Of a stretch of DNA of 64,000 bases, positions 52,011-60,713 are shown piece after piece. The notes beneath the pieces were generated by a model that was not told where the DNA came from, ran no database searches, and was given only the letters and a program-made list of their open reading frames with translations. Each line of letters starts with the position of its first letter. Position 1 is the first letter of the stretch. The translations under genes and the position numbers were made by a program. This DNA comes from Ignavibacteriales bacterium (lineage in GTDB: Bacteria; Bacteroidota; Ignavibacteria; Ignavibacteriales; Ignavibacteriaceae), in the NCBI GenBank assembly GCA_016707285.1, contig JADJIA010000005.1, forward strand, positions 1 through 64,000. The letters run 5' to 3'.

Positions 52011-53273
52011 ATGATTAAAATTGTGATATTTTTATTGCTGTTAGTGCCCTTGGCTGCAGGATGTCAGACTGTACAGGAGAAAACTTTCCCAACGAAAAAA
52101 AACGATTTTGTAAATGGAATAGATAACTTCCTCCAAAAAGAGTGGAACAGCGTTGCAGAAAAAAGATTGGGAATTGTTGCAAACCATACAGCAGTGACTT
52201 CCGATGGAAAACACCTTGTTGATGAGATTATCTTTGATAAAAAAGGGAAAATTACTGCTGTGTTTGGTCCTGAACATGGTTTCAGGGGAGTGGCTGCAGC
52301 CGGTCTTAAAATTGACAATACAACAGATGAAAAAACAGGTATTCCTGTCTTTTCACTTTATGGGAAAACAAGAAAACCGACACCGGAAATGCTTGAGGGA
52401 ATTGATCTGATGATCTTTTCCATTCGTGATGCGGGGGTAAGATTTTATACTTACATATCAACTCTTTATCATGTGATGGAAGCTTGTGGAGAGGCAGGTA
52501 TCCCTGTGTGGGTGCTTGATCAACCAAATATCATTGGCGGACTTTATGTCGATGGACCAGTGGTGGAAGATTCTCTGTTTTCATTTGTAGGGATTACCCG
52601 ATTACCAATTGCACACGGAATGACGATAGGGGAGATCGGCAAATATTTTCAGGTCGATATTAAAGAGCGCAAAGGTATTAATTGCAATCTTAATGTCGTG
52701 GAAATGTCAGGTTATTACAGGGAGAGTGAATTTGAGGAGACGGGAGTAGAGTGGCTTGATCCATCACCAAATCTTAGATCGGTAACTGCAACAAAAGTGT
52801 ATCCGGGCACCTGTTTATTGGAAAATACAAATGTTTCAGAGGGCAGGGGGAGTGATGATCCATTTTTGATATTTGGTGCACCATTTATAAACAATGATAA
52901 GTTGTTGGAGTTTATAAAACAGTTTCCCGGTATTAAAAGTGTTGAAAAAATTGAATACACTCCTGTTGAAAGTGAAGCTGCTGTTAAGCCAAAATTTATG
53001 GGTGAAAAGTGTTTTGGAGTTAGAATCAGGGAAACATCAAAGGAATTTGAAGCAGTAAAATTTGGATTTTATCTGTTGGATCACTTAAATAGAGAGTATC
53101 CCGATAAATTTGAGATTAAAGAGAGAGGCTTCAGGATTAAGTCCGGCAGGGGTGATATCCAAAATTTGTTAACCACCAAAGGGTGGGAAGCCGTCGTTGC
53201 CAGCTGGCAGGAAGAGTTACGACAATTTAAAGAGCTTAGAAGTAAATATTTATTATACACTAACTTAAGGTAA
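52011..53273 (+). CDS. namZ: NamZ-type exo-N-acetylmuramidase (DUF1343) lipoprotein
   Basis: A 420-residue lipoprotein (lipobox LAAGC, Cys about 18) of the DUF1343/NamZ family, whose characterised member releases terminal MurNAc from peptidoglycan chains. Conserved stretches are RLGIVANHTAVTSDGKHLVD, AVFGPEHGFRG, GIDLMIFSIRDAGVRFYTYI, VWVLDQPNIIGGLYVDGPVV, LPIAHGMTIGEIGKYF and NVSEGRGSDDPFLIFGAPF. It probably acts in the periplasm in wall turnover. It precedes another lipoprotein gene by 4 nt. Confidence 0.92.
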   Translation: MIKIVIFLLLLVPLAAGCQTVQEKTFPTKKNDFVNGIDNFLQKEWNSVAEKRLGIVANHTAVTSDGKHLVDEIIFDKKGKITAVFGPEHGFRGVAAAGLKIDNTTDEKTGIPVFSLYGKTRKPTPEMLEGIDLMIFSIRDAGVRFYTYISTLYHVMEACGEAGIPVWVLDQPNIIGGLYVDGPVVEDSLFSFVGITRLPIAHGMTIGEIGKYFQVDIKERKGINCNLNVVEMSGYYRESEFEETGVEWLDPSPNLRSVTATKVYPGTCLLENTNVSEGRGSDDPFLIFGAPFINNDKLLEFIKQFPGIKSVEKIEYTPVESEAAVKPKFMGEKCFGVRIRETSKEFEAVKFGFYLLDHLNREYPDKFEIKERGFRIKSGRGDIQNLLTTKGWEAVVASWQEELRQFKELRSKYLLYTNLR

Positions 53274-53277
53274 CAAG

Positions 53278-54339
53278 ATGTTATTTAAGAAAATTATATT
53301 ATCCTTTTTCACAATTACTTTCCTCGTGCTGGTATCCGGTTGTGGATCCGATGGCAGCAAGCCATTGGTTTCGGGTGAAGTTGTAACCAGTATAGATACA
53401 AATCTGCCTAAACTCGAAGGTGTTACAGCCGCCGAAGGCGAGACAGAGTTTGGTTATAAATTGGAAAAAGGCTCAAAGTTTACATACAAGATCGCCTTTA
53501 TCAATAATATTGATCAATCAATGAAAGCTGATACTTCAATCAGCCAAAAAGTTGAACAAAAAAATGTTATTGTAATCGATTTTGAAGTGAAAGATGTTGA
53601 TAAAGACACAATTGCCGAAGTTGAAGTTACAACAACAAGCATCTACATCTATTCTGATGTGAATGGTGAAAAGAAAGAGTATAAAACAGGTGACAAACTT
53701 GACTCGGCTAAAAAGCTTGATTTTGGATTTTATGAAGCCCTGATAAACAACCCTTTTATGGCAAGAATTGACAAAAAAGGGGTTATTAAAGAGGTTTATA
53801 AAGTTGATAAGATTGTAACCAAGGCACTTCCTGAAAACATGGGTAAGGATACATTAAACCCACAGCAGCTTGAAGCAGCAACCAAAGATATTTCTGAAAA
53901 CCTGAAGGGTATGATTATGCAGGTATTCAGAGCTTTTTCACCCGGATCACTTAAAGCCAACGAAACTTACAGAGACAAAAAAGCTCCTGTAAATGATCCT
54001 AACGGAATGTATCAGTTGAATGCAACTCAGCTTTACACCCTCAAAGAAAAAGGCAAATTTGAAGGTAAAGATGTTTCTGTGATTGAAGCAGGATATGAAG
54101 CAAGTTATCAATATAATCCTGATCTTGAAAAACAAGGATATAAAATTGATAAAAGTGAAATTACCGGTGGTGGAAAAGTATTCTACAACAACAGTGATCG
54201 CCTTTTGATGAAATCGAACACAAGATTAACTGAAGAGATTCAGTTTAGTGGAAAAGTACCTTCCCAAACAGGTGCCATGGTTGATTTCCTCAGCAAAAAG
54301 AAATCAGTTATCATAAATATCGTTGAGAGATTAAAGTAA
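53278..54339 (+). CDS. Lipoprotein of unknown function
   Basis: A 353-residue lipoprotein (lipobox LVSGC, Cys about 22). It is rich in Lys, Asp and beta-strand patterns, for example FGYKLEKGSKFTYKIAFINN, QKNVIVIDFEVKDVDKD, EISENLKGMIMQVFRAFSPG-like helices, and GGGKVFYNNSDRLLMKSNTR. It recalls periplasmic beta-sandwich proteins of the DUF6263 kind, but I cannot confirm this. It is the last gene of the sucD-to-lipoprotein run and is followed by a terminator. Confidence 0.8.
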   Translation: MLFKKIILSFFTITFLVLVSGCGSDGSKPLVSGEVVTSIDTNLPKLEGVTAAEGETEFGYKLEKGSKFTYKIAFINNIDQSMKADTSISQKVEQKNVIVIDFEVKDVDKDTIAEVEVTTTSIYIYSDVNGEKKEYKTGDKLDSAKKLDFGFYEALINNPFMARIDKKGVIKEVYKVDKIVTKALPENMGKDTLNPQQLEAATKDISENLKGMIMQVFRAFSPGSLKANETYRDKKAPVNDPNGMYQLNATQLYTLKEKGKFEGKDVSVIEAGYEASYQYNPDLEKQGYKIDKSEITGGGKVFYNNSDRLLMKSNTRLTEEIQFSGKVPSQTGAMVDFLSKKKSVIINIVERLK

Positions 54340-54358
54340 TATTTAGAATCTTATAATC

Positions 54359-54394
54359 AGAGGCTGCTCAATAAAAATCGGGCAGCCTCTTTTT
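54359..54394 (+). terminator. Intrinsic terminator between convergent genes
   Basis: A perfect 9-bp stem (AGAGGCTGC/GCAGCCTCT) with a 14-nt loop is followed by TTTT. It ends 4 nt before the stop of the convergent nfeD gene. Confidence 0.85.
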
Positions 54395-54397
54395 AGT

Positions 54398-55717
54398 TTA
54401 AACCTTCTCTACCACAATTCTCATGCCCTCAACTTTTATAACCCTGATTTTTGAATCTTTTTCGATGTAGTCTCCTGCGGTAACAACATCGTGGCGGTTG
54501 CCATCAATAATTGCGGTGCCTGCAGGTCTTAAAACCGTCATGGAAGTTCCCTCCAATCCAACAAGAGCTGTATAATCAGGTGCAGTTGTGAACCCTGTTT
54601 TTGATCCCGATTCAACATCCAGGACAAATGATTTAAAAGTTCGTGTGTTTGGCAGGAATTTATAAGCTGCAAAACCCATGAGGAAAAATCCAAACAGAGA
54701 AACGCCCAATTGAATTATGGCATTTTGGAGCAATGAATATTCGAAGTAACCTTCAGTATTGAAAAGGGAGAAGAAAATTGATGCTATCATCAAAATAATA
54801 CCCACTACACCGGCTACTCCAAACCCGGGTATAAGGAATATTTCGACCAAAATCGCCCCCAGTCCCAGAATAAAAAGAAGAATTTCGAACCAGGTTGCAA
54901 GATCAAGAATCAGAGATGAACCAAAAAAGAGAGCGAGAAAAGTAATTCCCAAAATCCCCGGCACTCCAAAACCCGGAGTTTTTATTTCAGTGTAGATTCC
55001 TGCCAGCCCAAGCATGATTAACAATGAAGAGATGATTGGATGATTGAGAAATTTTACAAATTCTTCCGCCCAATTGCTTTTTATTACAATGATTGTCGGG
55101 TCCTTAAAACCAAAAGCAGCCAAAGCCTCGTTTACACTGTTTACCACTGTGTCAGCAATTTTATATTGTAAAGCTTCTTTATCATCAAGAGATAGAAGTT
55201 GGGTTGAATCAACAAGTCCCGGAATAATTATTCTTTCATCAACCATTGCTTCAGCAATTTTGGGATCACGACCATTTTTTTGTGCGGTTGATCTCATTTC
55301 AGCACGCATGTATGACTGATATTTTTCGGAACCTTTTTTTCCCTCCTGATCAACAACAGTGGCAGCTCCAATGGTACTCCCCGGTGCCATGGCAATTTTT
55401 TTACATGCTAAAGTTATTAAAGCACCGGCGGAAACAGCTCTCTTATTTACAAAAGCTATGGTAGGAATTTTTGCATCAAGCAAAATATCCTTTAATTGTG
55501 TGGCAGCATCCACTCTTCCGCCAAAAGTATTTATTTCCACCAGAAGTGCATCAGCTTTGTCTTTTTCCGCCTGATCGAGGGCTCTTTTTAAGTATTGTAC
55601 GAGGGGTAACGATATTTCATCATCAAAAATCACCTTGTAAACCCGTGATTGCGCCGGTGAGTTGGAACTAATAGTGATGAACAATGTTAAACAAATGAGG
55701 ATAATTGTGTTTTTCAT
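54398..55717 (-). CDS. NfeD-family membrane protein with ClpP-like protease domain
   Basis: A 439-residue membrane protein of the long NfeD type. The signal peptide ends SNSPAQ. A ClpP/SppA-like serine protease domain (about 25-215) has LVEINTFGGRVDAATQLKD, the nucleophile Ser in NKRAVSAGALITLACKKIAM and GSTIGAATVV. About four transmembrane helices follow (230-350). A C-terminal OB-fold NfeD domain has DYTALVGLEGTSMTVLRPAGTAIIDG. Long NfeD proteins usually work with a stomatin-like partner, which is not in this window. Confidence 0.92.
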   Translation of the reverse strand: MKNTIILICLTLFITISSNSPAQSRVYKVIFDDEISLPLVQYLKRALDQAEKDKADALLVEINTFGGRVDAATQLKDILLDAKIPTIAFVNKRAVSAGALITLACKKIAMAPGSTIGAATVVDQEGKKGSEKYQSYMRAEMRSTAQKNGRDPKIAEAMVDERIIIPGLVDSTQLLSLDDKEALQYKIADTVVNSVNEALAAFGFKDPTIIVIKSNWAEEFVKFLNHPIISSLLIMLGLAGIYTEIKTPGFGVPGILGITFLALFFGSSLILDLATWFEILLFILGLGAILVEIFLIPGFGVAGVVGIILMIASIFFSLFNTEGYFEYSLLQNAIIQLGVSLFGFFLMGFAAYKFLPNTRTFKSFVLDVESGSKTGFTTAPDYTALVGLEGTSMTVLRPAGTAIIDGNRHDVVTAGDYIEKDSKIRVIKVEGMRIVVEKV

Positions 55718-55783
55718 AAGTCTTGTCTAGATTAATTATCTTTATTAACCACTAATATAACGGGTTTTCTCGGATTTATTTAT

Positions 55784-55791
55784 TAAATTTG
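55784..55791 (+). promoter_or_regulatory. Candidate -7 element (TAAATTTG) for the acyl-transfer cluster
   Basis: TAAATTTG fits TAnnTTTG and lies 57 nt before the ATG at 55849. No obvious promoter faces nfeD in this gap, and no strong internal promoter is seen before 57228, so the following genes may form one transcript. Confidence 0.4.
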
Positions 55792-55848
55792 TAATCAGAG
55801 GAGCCCTCATTTTTCGAAGGTCAGAATTTTAATAAAATGGAGAAAATC

Positions 55849-57213
55849 ATGATCAAAAAATTCGCTGGATTTCGTTCAGTATTTTTACTCACCATTGCTG
55901 TAGTTGCACTTTATGGTTTCACATTCATTCCGGAAGGAATTGAAGTGGGCCCATTCAGCACAAAAAAAGTTGATATCCTATCCGACATCCAAAAAGATGA
56001 ATTATCGCAAAGGAATAATGAATACAACTATTTTATGCAATTGGCAGATGCATACGGCATACTTGTAATGAGCGATGTTCTATCCGAAACAAATTACGGC
56101 AAAAGTTTTGAGGCTGAAGCATACCAGGCAAAAGTTCCCATCTCAGGTAACACCGCCCAGTTAAAAGCTTTCGCCAATGCACTGAAAAATGCCAAAAGTG
56201 GAATGGTTAGAATTGCATATTTTGGTGATTCTGCGATTGAGGGGGATAATATATGTGCCGATTTTAGAGAAGCACTTCAGGAAAAATTTGGCGGAACCGG
56301 TGTTGGTTTTGTTTCAATAACCACTCAGGATAAAGCCTACAGAGGGACAACCAAACTTGACTTCTCATCCAATTGGGATTCGCAGTTGGTTACAGGCGGG
56401 AACCCCAAGAGAGGTGCCGGTATCTCCGGTGGAGTTTTTGTGCCTAAAAGTGGCAGCTGGGTAAAATATGAAACCACCTGGAAATATAAAACGGTAAGAA
56501 CATTCGACAAAGTTAGAGTTTTTTACACCGAAGGTTCGGGTTCATTTGATTATGAATTTGACAAAGGTGGTGAACTTTCCGCTCCATTCAAAACCGGAAA
56601 AGGCGTAAATGTAACAGACATTACCTATAAAGGTTCAAAATCATTCAAATTGACAGCTACAAAAGACAATCAGGCTGCTTTGTATGGTGTAAGTCTTGAA
56701 TCCGGTAATGGCGTTTATGTTGACAATTTTCCTCTTAGAGGGGATGATGGTTCAGCATTAAAAAGAGTTCCAAAAGGCAATCTGAGCGATTTTCATAAAC
56801 TTTTGGGTTATGATCTCGTTGTCTTAAGTTTTGGTTTAAATTCAGTTGACAAGGTTAAAGATACCAAAGCATATGAAAGAGAATTCGCTGCAACAGTGAA
56901 TCATATCAAAAGTGCCATGCCGGGAGTGCCCATCATAATTGTTGGAGTTGGCGACAAAGGTAAAAAAGTTGGTTCCAAGTTCGAAACCAATTCAATGGTT
57001 CCAAAACTTATTGAAGTCCAAAAAAATGTTGCAAAAAGTACAGGTGTTGCTTTTTGGAACCTGTTTGATGCAATGGGCGGAAATGGTTCCATGGAAAAAT
57101 GGTCAAAAGATAAACTTGCAACGGCAGATATGACACACCTTAGTGCAGAAGGATACAAAAAAGTTGCACGGATGTTCTTTGATGCATTGATGGACTATTA
57201 CAGTAAAAATTAA
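55849..57213 (+). CDS. Membrane-anchored/exported SGNH hydrolase
   Basis: A 454-residue protein with an N-terminal signal anchor (about 10-28) and an extracytoplasmic SGNH domain. Block I is VRIAYFGDSAIEGDNI (Ser about 128), block III is LSFGLNSVD (Asn), and block V is DMTHLSAEGY (Asp about 427, His about 430). Between blocks I and III lies a beta-rich insert (about 170-290). I chose the ATG at 55849 because the GGAG inside the earlier ATG context serves as its ribosome site. It heads a cluster with an acyl-AMP ligase, a carrier protein and an MBOAT, so it is the likely DltD/AlgJ-like extracytoplasmic partner or acyltransferase/esterase. That role is inferred. Confidence 0.85.
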   Translation: MIKKFAGFRSVFLLTIAVVALYGFTFIPEGIEVGPFSTKKVDILSDIQKDELSQRNNEYNYFMQLADAYGILVMSDVLSETNYGKSFEAEAYQAKVPISGNTAQLKAFANALKNAKSGMVRIAYFGDSAIEGDNICADFREALQEKFGGTGVGFVSITTQDKAYRGTTKLDFSSNWDSQLVTGGNPKRGAGISGGVFVPKSGSWVKYETTWKYKTVRTFDKVRVFYTEGSGSFDYEFDKGGELSAPFKTGKGVNVTDITYKGSKSFKLTATKDNQAALYGVSLESGNGVYVDNFPLRGDDGSALKRVPKGNLSDFHKLLGYDLVVLSFGLNSVDKVKDTKAYEREFAATVNHIKSAMPGVPIIIVGVGDKGKKVGSKFETNSMVPKLIEVQKNVAKSTGVAFWNLFDAMGGNGSMEKWSKDKLATADMTHLSAEGYKKVARMFFDALMDYYSKN

Positions 57214-57227
57214 CGCGGAAAAAATAA

Positions 57228-58934
57228 TTGAAACATTTTAATAATGTTTGGGAACGCTGGGAGGATAACTCCCGGCGTTTTCCCAATAAAGACGCTATTG
57301 TCCACTGGAAAGCCGGTGAGGAACCATTTAGATGGTCTTTTCAAAGTTTGTTGGATACAGCAAACAAATTTTCTGTTTTATTAAAGGAGAAGGGGATTAA
57401 ACGGGATGAAGTCTGTGCGATAATTATTCGGCACAATCCTTTGTTTTTCCCTCTTTATCTTGGAGTTGCAGGATTGGGAGCCATTCCCGCAGTTCTTGCA
57501 TATCCCAACCCCCGCCTTCACCCCGATAAATTTAAGTCAGGCGTTGAAGGAATGTCGCAGAGATCAGGGCTTGATTGGATATTCACCGAAAGTGATCTTG
57601 AACCTGTAATTGCTCCTCTTGTAAGTCATGAGGGATCAACAATTAAGGGACTTCACTTCCCATTGGAATGGGACAGAGATTTTAGCCTCACAAGCAATAT
57701 GATTGAAGAACTTCAATCGATCAGATCTTCCACAAGTGAACGCGATCCGTTCCTTCTGCAACATTCATCAGGTACAACCGGTCTCCAAAAACCCGTACTC
57801 CTCTCACAAAGAGCAGTGCTCGATCATGTTGACAACTATGCCGAATCGATAAAACTTACTGAAGATGACAAAATTGTAAGTTGGTTGCCTCTTTATCATG
57901 ATATGGGCTTAATAGCTGCGTTTCATCTACCTCTGGCATTTGGTATCACTTCGATCCAGGTTGATCCATTTGAATGGGTTTTGGCACCTTCACTTCTTTT
58001 TGAAGCTTTGGCAGCAGAAAAAGGGTCGGTTACCTGGTTACCAAACTTTGCATACAGTTTTATGGCTGACAGAATCGAAGATGATGAGATGGAGAATGTT
58101 TCTCTCGAGACGCTTCGTTTGGTGATTAACTGTAGTGAACCTGTCAGAAATGAAAGCCACAAGAAATTTACAACCGCATTTGAGAGATATGGATTTAATC
58201 CACTTGCCCTCTCAGCTTCTTATGCAATGGCAGAAACAACTTTTGCAGCAACCCAAACAACCCCCGGGCAACCCATTGTAACAATCGAAGTTGACAGGGA
58301 AAGCCTTGCTCAAGGTCAGGTTGTTCCACCAATTCCGGGAAAAACCAGTCGGATTTGTGTCTCCTCCGGGCGGGCAATAGATGGTTGTAATGTAAAAATT
58401 GTTGATGAAAGTGGTAATACTGTTGAGGAAAATGGAGTAGGCGAGATAATAATCTATTCAGTGTCAATGTTTGACGGCTACAGAAATTATCCTGAGAAAA
58501 CAGTTGAAGTGTTAAAAGATGGCTGGTATTTCAGCGGTGACTATGGATTTAAAAAAGATGGTGAACTTTTTGTAATTGGTAGAAAAAAAGACATTATTAT
58601 CGTCGCAGGGAAGAATATCTATCCTGAAGATGTTGAAGATGCCATCGGTACAGTAAAAGATTTAATCCCCGGAAGAGTAATCTCTTTTGGTGAGGAAAAT
58701 AATGAGCTCGGTACCGAGGAAATAAGTGTTGTGGCAGAGACATCAATCACCGATGATGTTGAAAAGAGAAAACTTATTCAGCGTGTAAAAGAGAAAGGCA
58801 ACTCTGTTGACCTTACCATCTCGAATGTTTATCTGGTACCTCCCCGTTGGCTCATAAAGAGTTCGGCAGGAAAACCGAGCAGAAAGGCAAACAAAGAGAG
58901 AATCGCTGAAATGAAAGAATTAAACAAACATTGA
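57228..58934 (+). CDS. Fatty-acyl-AMP-ligase-like (FAAL) adenylating enzyme
   Basis: A 568-residue adenylate-forming enzyme expected to activate a carboxylic acid and load it onto the adjacent carrier protein. ATP loop: LLQHSSGTTGLQKPVLLS (about 176-193). SWLPLYHDMGLIAAFHLPL (218-236) is characteristic of FAALs. SASYAMAETTFAATQ is the adenine region, WYFSGDYGFKKDGELFVIGRKKDIII the A7/A8 region, and Lys about 549 in KSSAGKPSRK is the A10 lysine. FAALs form acyl-AMP and transfer it to ACP instead of CoA. Translation starts at TTG 57228, 14 nt after the SGNH gene. The substrate chain length cannot be read from sequence. Confidence 0.9.
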   Translation: MKHFNNVWERWEDNSRRFPNKDAIVHWKAGEEPFRWSFQSLLDTANKFSVLLKEKGIKRDEVCAIIIRHNPLFFPLYLGVAGLGAIPAVLAYPNPRLHPDKFKSGVEGMSQRSGLDWIFTESDLEPVIAPLVSHEGSTIKGLHFPLEWDRDFSLTSNMIEELQSIRSSTSERDPFLLQHSSGTTGLQKPVLLSQRAVLDHVDNYAESIKLTEDDKIVSWLPLYHDMGLIAAFHLPLAFGITSIQVDPFEWVLAPSLLFEALAAEKGSVTWLPNFAYSFMADRIEDDEMENVSLETLRLVINCSEPVRNESHKKFTTAFERYGFNPLALSASYAMAETTFAATQTTPGQPIVTIEVDRESLAQGQVVPPIPGKTSRICVSSGRAIDGCNVKIVDESGNTVEENGVGEIIIYSVSMFDGYRNYPEKTVEVLKDGWYFSGDYGFKKDGELFVIGRKKDIIIVAGKNIYPEDVEDAIGTVKDLIPGRVISFGEENNELGTEEISVVAETSITDDVEKRKLIQRVKEKGNSVDLTISNVYLVPPRWLIKSSAGKPSRKANKERIAEMKELNKH

Positions 58935-58946
58935 AAGTAGAATAAA

Positions 58947-59177
58947 ATGATTTCGGAAAGACTTAAAAATACAATCCTGAAACAGCTTGAACTTGAAGAT
59001 TATGAGATTCTTGAAGAGACAAAAGCAAACACGATACCCGGGTGGGATTCACTCAGTCATGCCAATGTTATTCTGACGATCGAGAAAGAATACAACATCA
59101 GGTTGAAGCATATTGAAGTTCTCAAATGTAAAAATCTTGGTGATTTACAGAGGCTTGTGGATTCAAAACTTTCATAA
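58947..59177 (+). CDS. Acyl carrier protein
   Basis: A 76-residue carrier protein. The phosphopantetheine attachment Ser is S35 in IPGWDSLSHANVI, followed by the recognition helix ILTIEKEYNI. It is distinct from a housekeeping fatty-acid ACP: the motif is WDSLSH rather than DSLDTVE, as in DltC-like and specialised carriers. It is 12 nt after the ligase and 11 nt before the MBOAT, strongly implying that it carries the acyl group between them. Confidence 0.93.
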   Translation: MISERLKNTILKQLELEDYEILEETKANTIPGWDSLSHANVILTIEKEYNIRLKHIEVLKCKNLGDLQRLVDSKLS

Positions 59178-59188
59178 CAGGTAATTAA

Positions 59189-60697
59189 TTGAACTTTAAT
59201 ATCGACTTTTCCAAACTCCTTGGACTGTTTGCCTACAATCCGGATAGTCCTCTTCAGTTTGGTACGCTCACTTTTTTGTTCATCCTTGCAGGTGGACTGT
59301 TAATCTACCATATTCTCTATCCCAATCAGAAATTAAGGGCATGGTTTCTCCTGCTCTTTTCTCTGTTTATATACTACAAGATAGGTGGATTATTCCTTAT
59401 CCTTCTACTTGGAGTTGGCGTTGTGAACTATGGTTTTGGATATCTGCTATTTAAGACATCTGATATTGATAAACGACGCTATCTGCTATGGTTGATGGTA
59501 GTTATCAACATCGGGTTGCTTGGTTACTTTAAATACACCAATTTTGTTCTCGAATCGATTTCAGGATTTAGCGGGGGAGAATTCACTCCTCTTGACATCA
59601 TCCTTCCAATCGGTATCTCATTCTACATTTTTAAGGTGCTAAGTTATTTATTTGACATCTATTACGAGAAGTTTGAAGAGTTGCCTGCATTGGATGATTT
59701 TATGCTTTATGTTACCTTCTTTGGTAATGTTCAGGCAGGTCCAATTGACAGAGCTGACGAATTTATACCGCAGTCAAAAGTAAACCTGCTCACTTCGGAA
59801 GAAGGGAGACCGGTAATCGGACTCGCAGTATTTTACCTTATATCGGGTGTAATTAAAAAATTGATCATTTCAGATTACATTTCTCTGAATTTTATCAATC
59901 GTGTATTCGAAGACCCTTTAAGGTTCACAGGTACCGAGAATCTTCTGGCGATCTATGGGTATTCCATTCAGATTTACTTCGATTTTTCAGGTTACTCTGA
60001 TATGGCTGTGGGGATTGCACTCCTCTTTGGATACAAAATAATTGACAACTTTAATTCGCCTTACAAAGCTACCAGTGTTGCCGATTTTTGGCGGAAGTGG
60101 CATATATCACTTTCTCGCTGGCTGCTCGATTATCTTTTTAGCCCGTTACAGATGGGGTTGAGAGGATTAAAAGAGTATGGAAATGCGATTGCGCTCATAG
60201 TTACATTCACACTTTGTGGACTGTGGCACGGGGCAACCTGGGGTTTTATAATCTGGGGTGCAATTCACGGCGTTATTATGGGTGTTTCAGTTCTAAGCAG
60301 AAAACTTCGTAAAAAGGGATTGTCTGCCGTTGGTTTGAAGGAAAGTAAGGGGCTCAATTTTGTAAGGGGATTCATCACTTTTAATATCATTACTTTAACC
60401 TGGATATTCTTCAGAGTTGATACACTTGAAAAAATTCCCATGATTTATACTCAAGTAACAGAAAACCTTCATCCCGGAGTGTTTTCGCAATTTTACGGTG
60501 GTTTTCCTGGAGTTACAATTCTGGCGTTTCTGGGAGTAATGATTATATTTTTCCCTGAAAAAATGAAAAACAGAATTAAAGAAAGCCTGATGAAATCACC
60601 TGTGTGGGCATTGGGAATTCTGCTTGGTTTGTTTTTATATCTGGCATCCCAGATCATGATGGCTGAGATGGCACCACCAATTTATTTTGATTTTTAG
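59189..60697 (+). CDS. MBOAT-family O-acyltransferase (AlgI/DltB-like)
   Basis: A 502-residue membrane protein with about ten or more helices. MBOAT signatures are VTFFGNVQAGPIDRADEF (close to the AlgI QL/QAGPI motif), YSIQIYFDFSGYSDMAVGI, VADFWRKWHISLSRWLLDYL (His305), and the catalytic His347 in TLCGLWHGATWGFIIWG. AlgI/DltB enzymes take an acyl group from a cytosolic donor and pass it across the membrane to a polymer or partner protein. The start is TTG at 59189; the next in-frame Met is far inside the protein. Confidence 0.94.
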   Translation: MNFNIDFSKLLGLFAYNPDSPLQFGTLTFLFILAGGLLIYHILYPNQKLRAWFLLLFSLFIYYKIGGLFLILLLGVGVVNYGFGYLLFKTSDIDKRRYLLWLMVVINIGLLGYFKYTNFVLESISGFSGGEFTPLDIILPIGISFYIFKVLSYLFDIYYEKFEELPALDDFMLYVTFFGNVQAGPIDRADEFIPQSKVNLLTSEEGRPVIGLAVFYLISGVIKKLIISDYISLNFINRVFEDPLRFTGTENLLAIYGYSIQIYFDFSGYSDMAVGIALLFGYKIIDNFNSPYKATSVADFWRKWHISLSRWLLDYLFSPLQMGLRGLKEYGNAIALIVTFTLCGLWHGATWGFIIWGAIHGVIMGVSVLSRKLRKKGLSAVGLKESKGLNFVRGFITFNIITLTWIFFRVDTLEKIPMIYTQVTENLHPGVFSQFYGGFPGVTILAFLGVMIIFFPEKMKNRIKESLMKSPVWALGILLGLFLYLASQIMMAEMAPPIYFDF

Positions 60698-60713
60698 GAA
60701 TTATTAGAAAAAT

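Noticed and set aside
57228..60697. Naming the ligase, carrier and MBOAT as dltA, dltC and dltB
   Set aside because: The ligase has FAAL-type motifs and the host appears Gram-negative; only the logic is Dlt-like, so the symbols would mislead.
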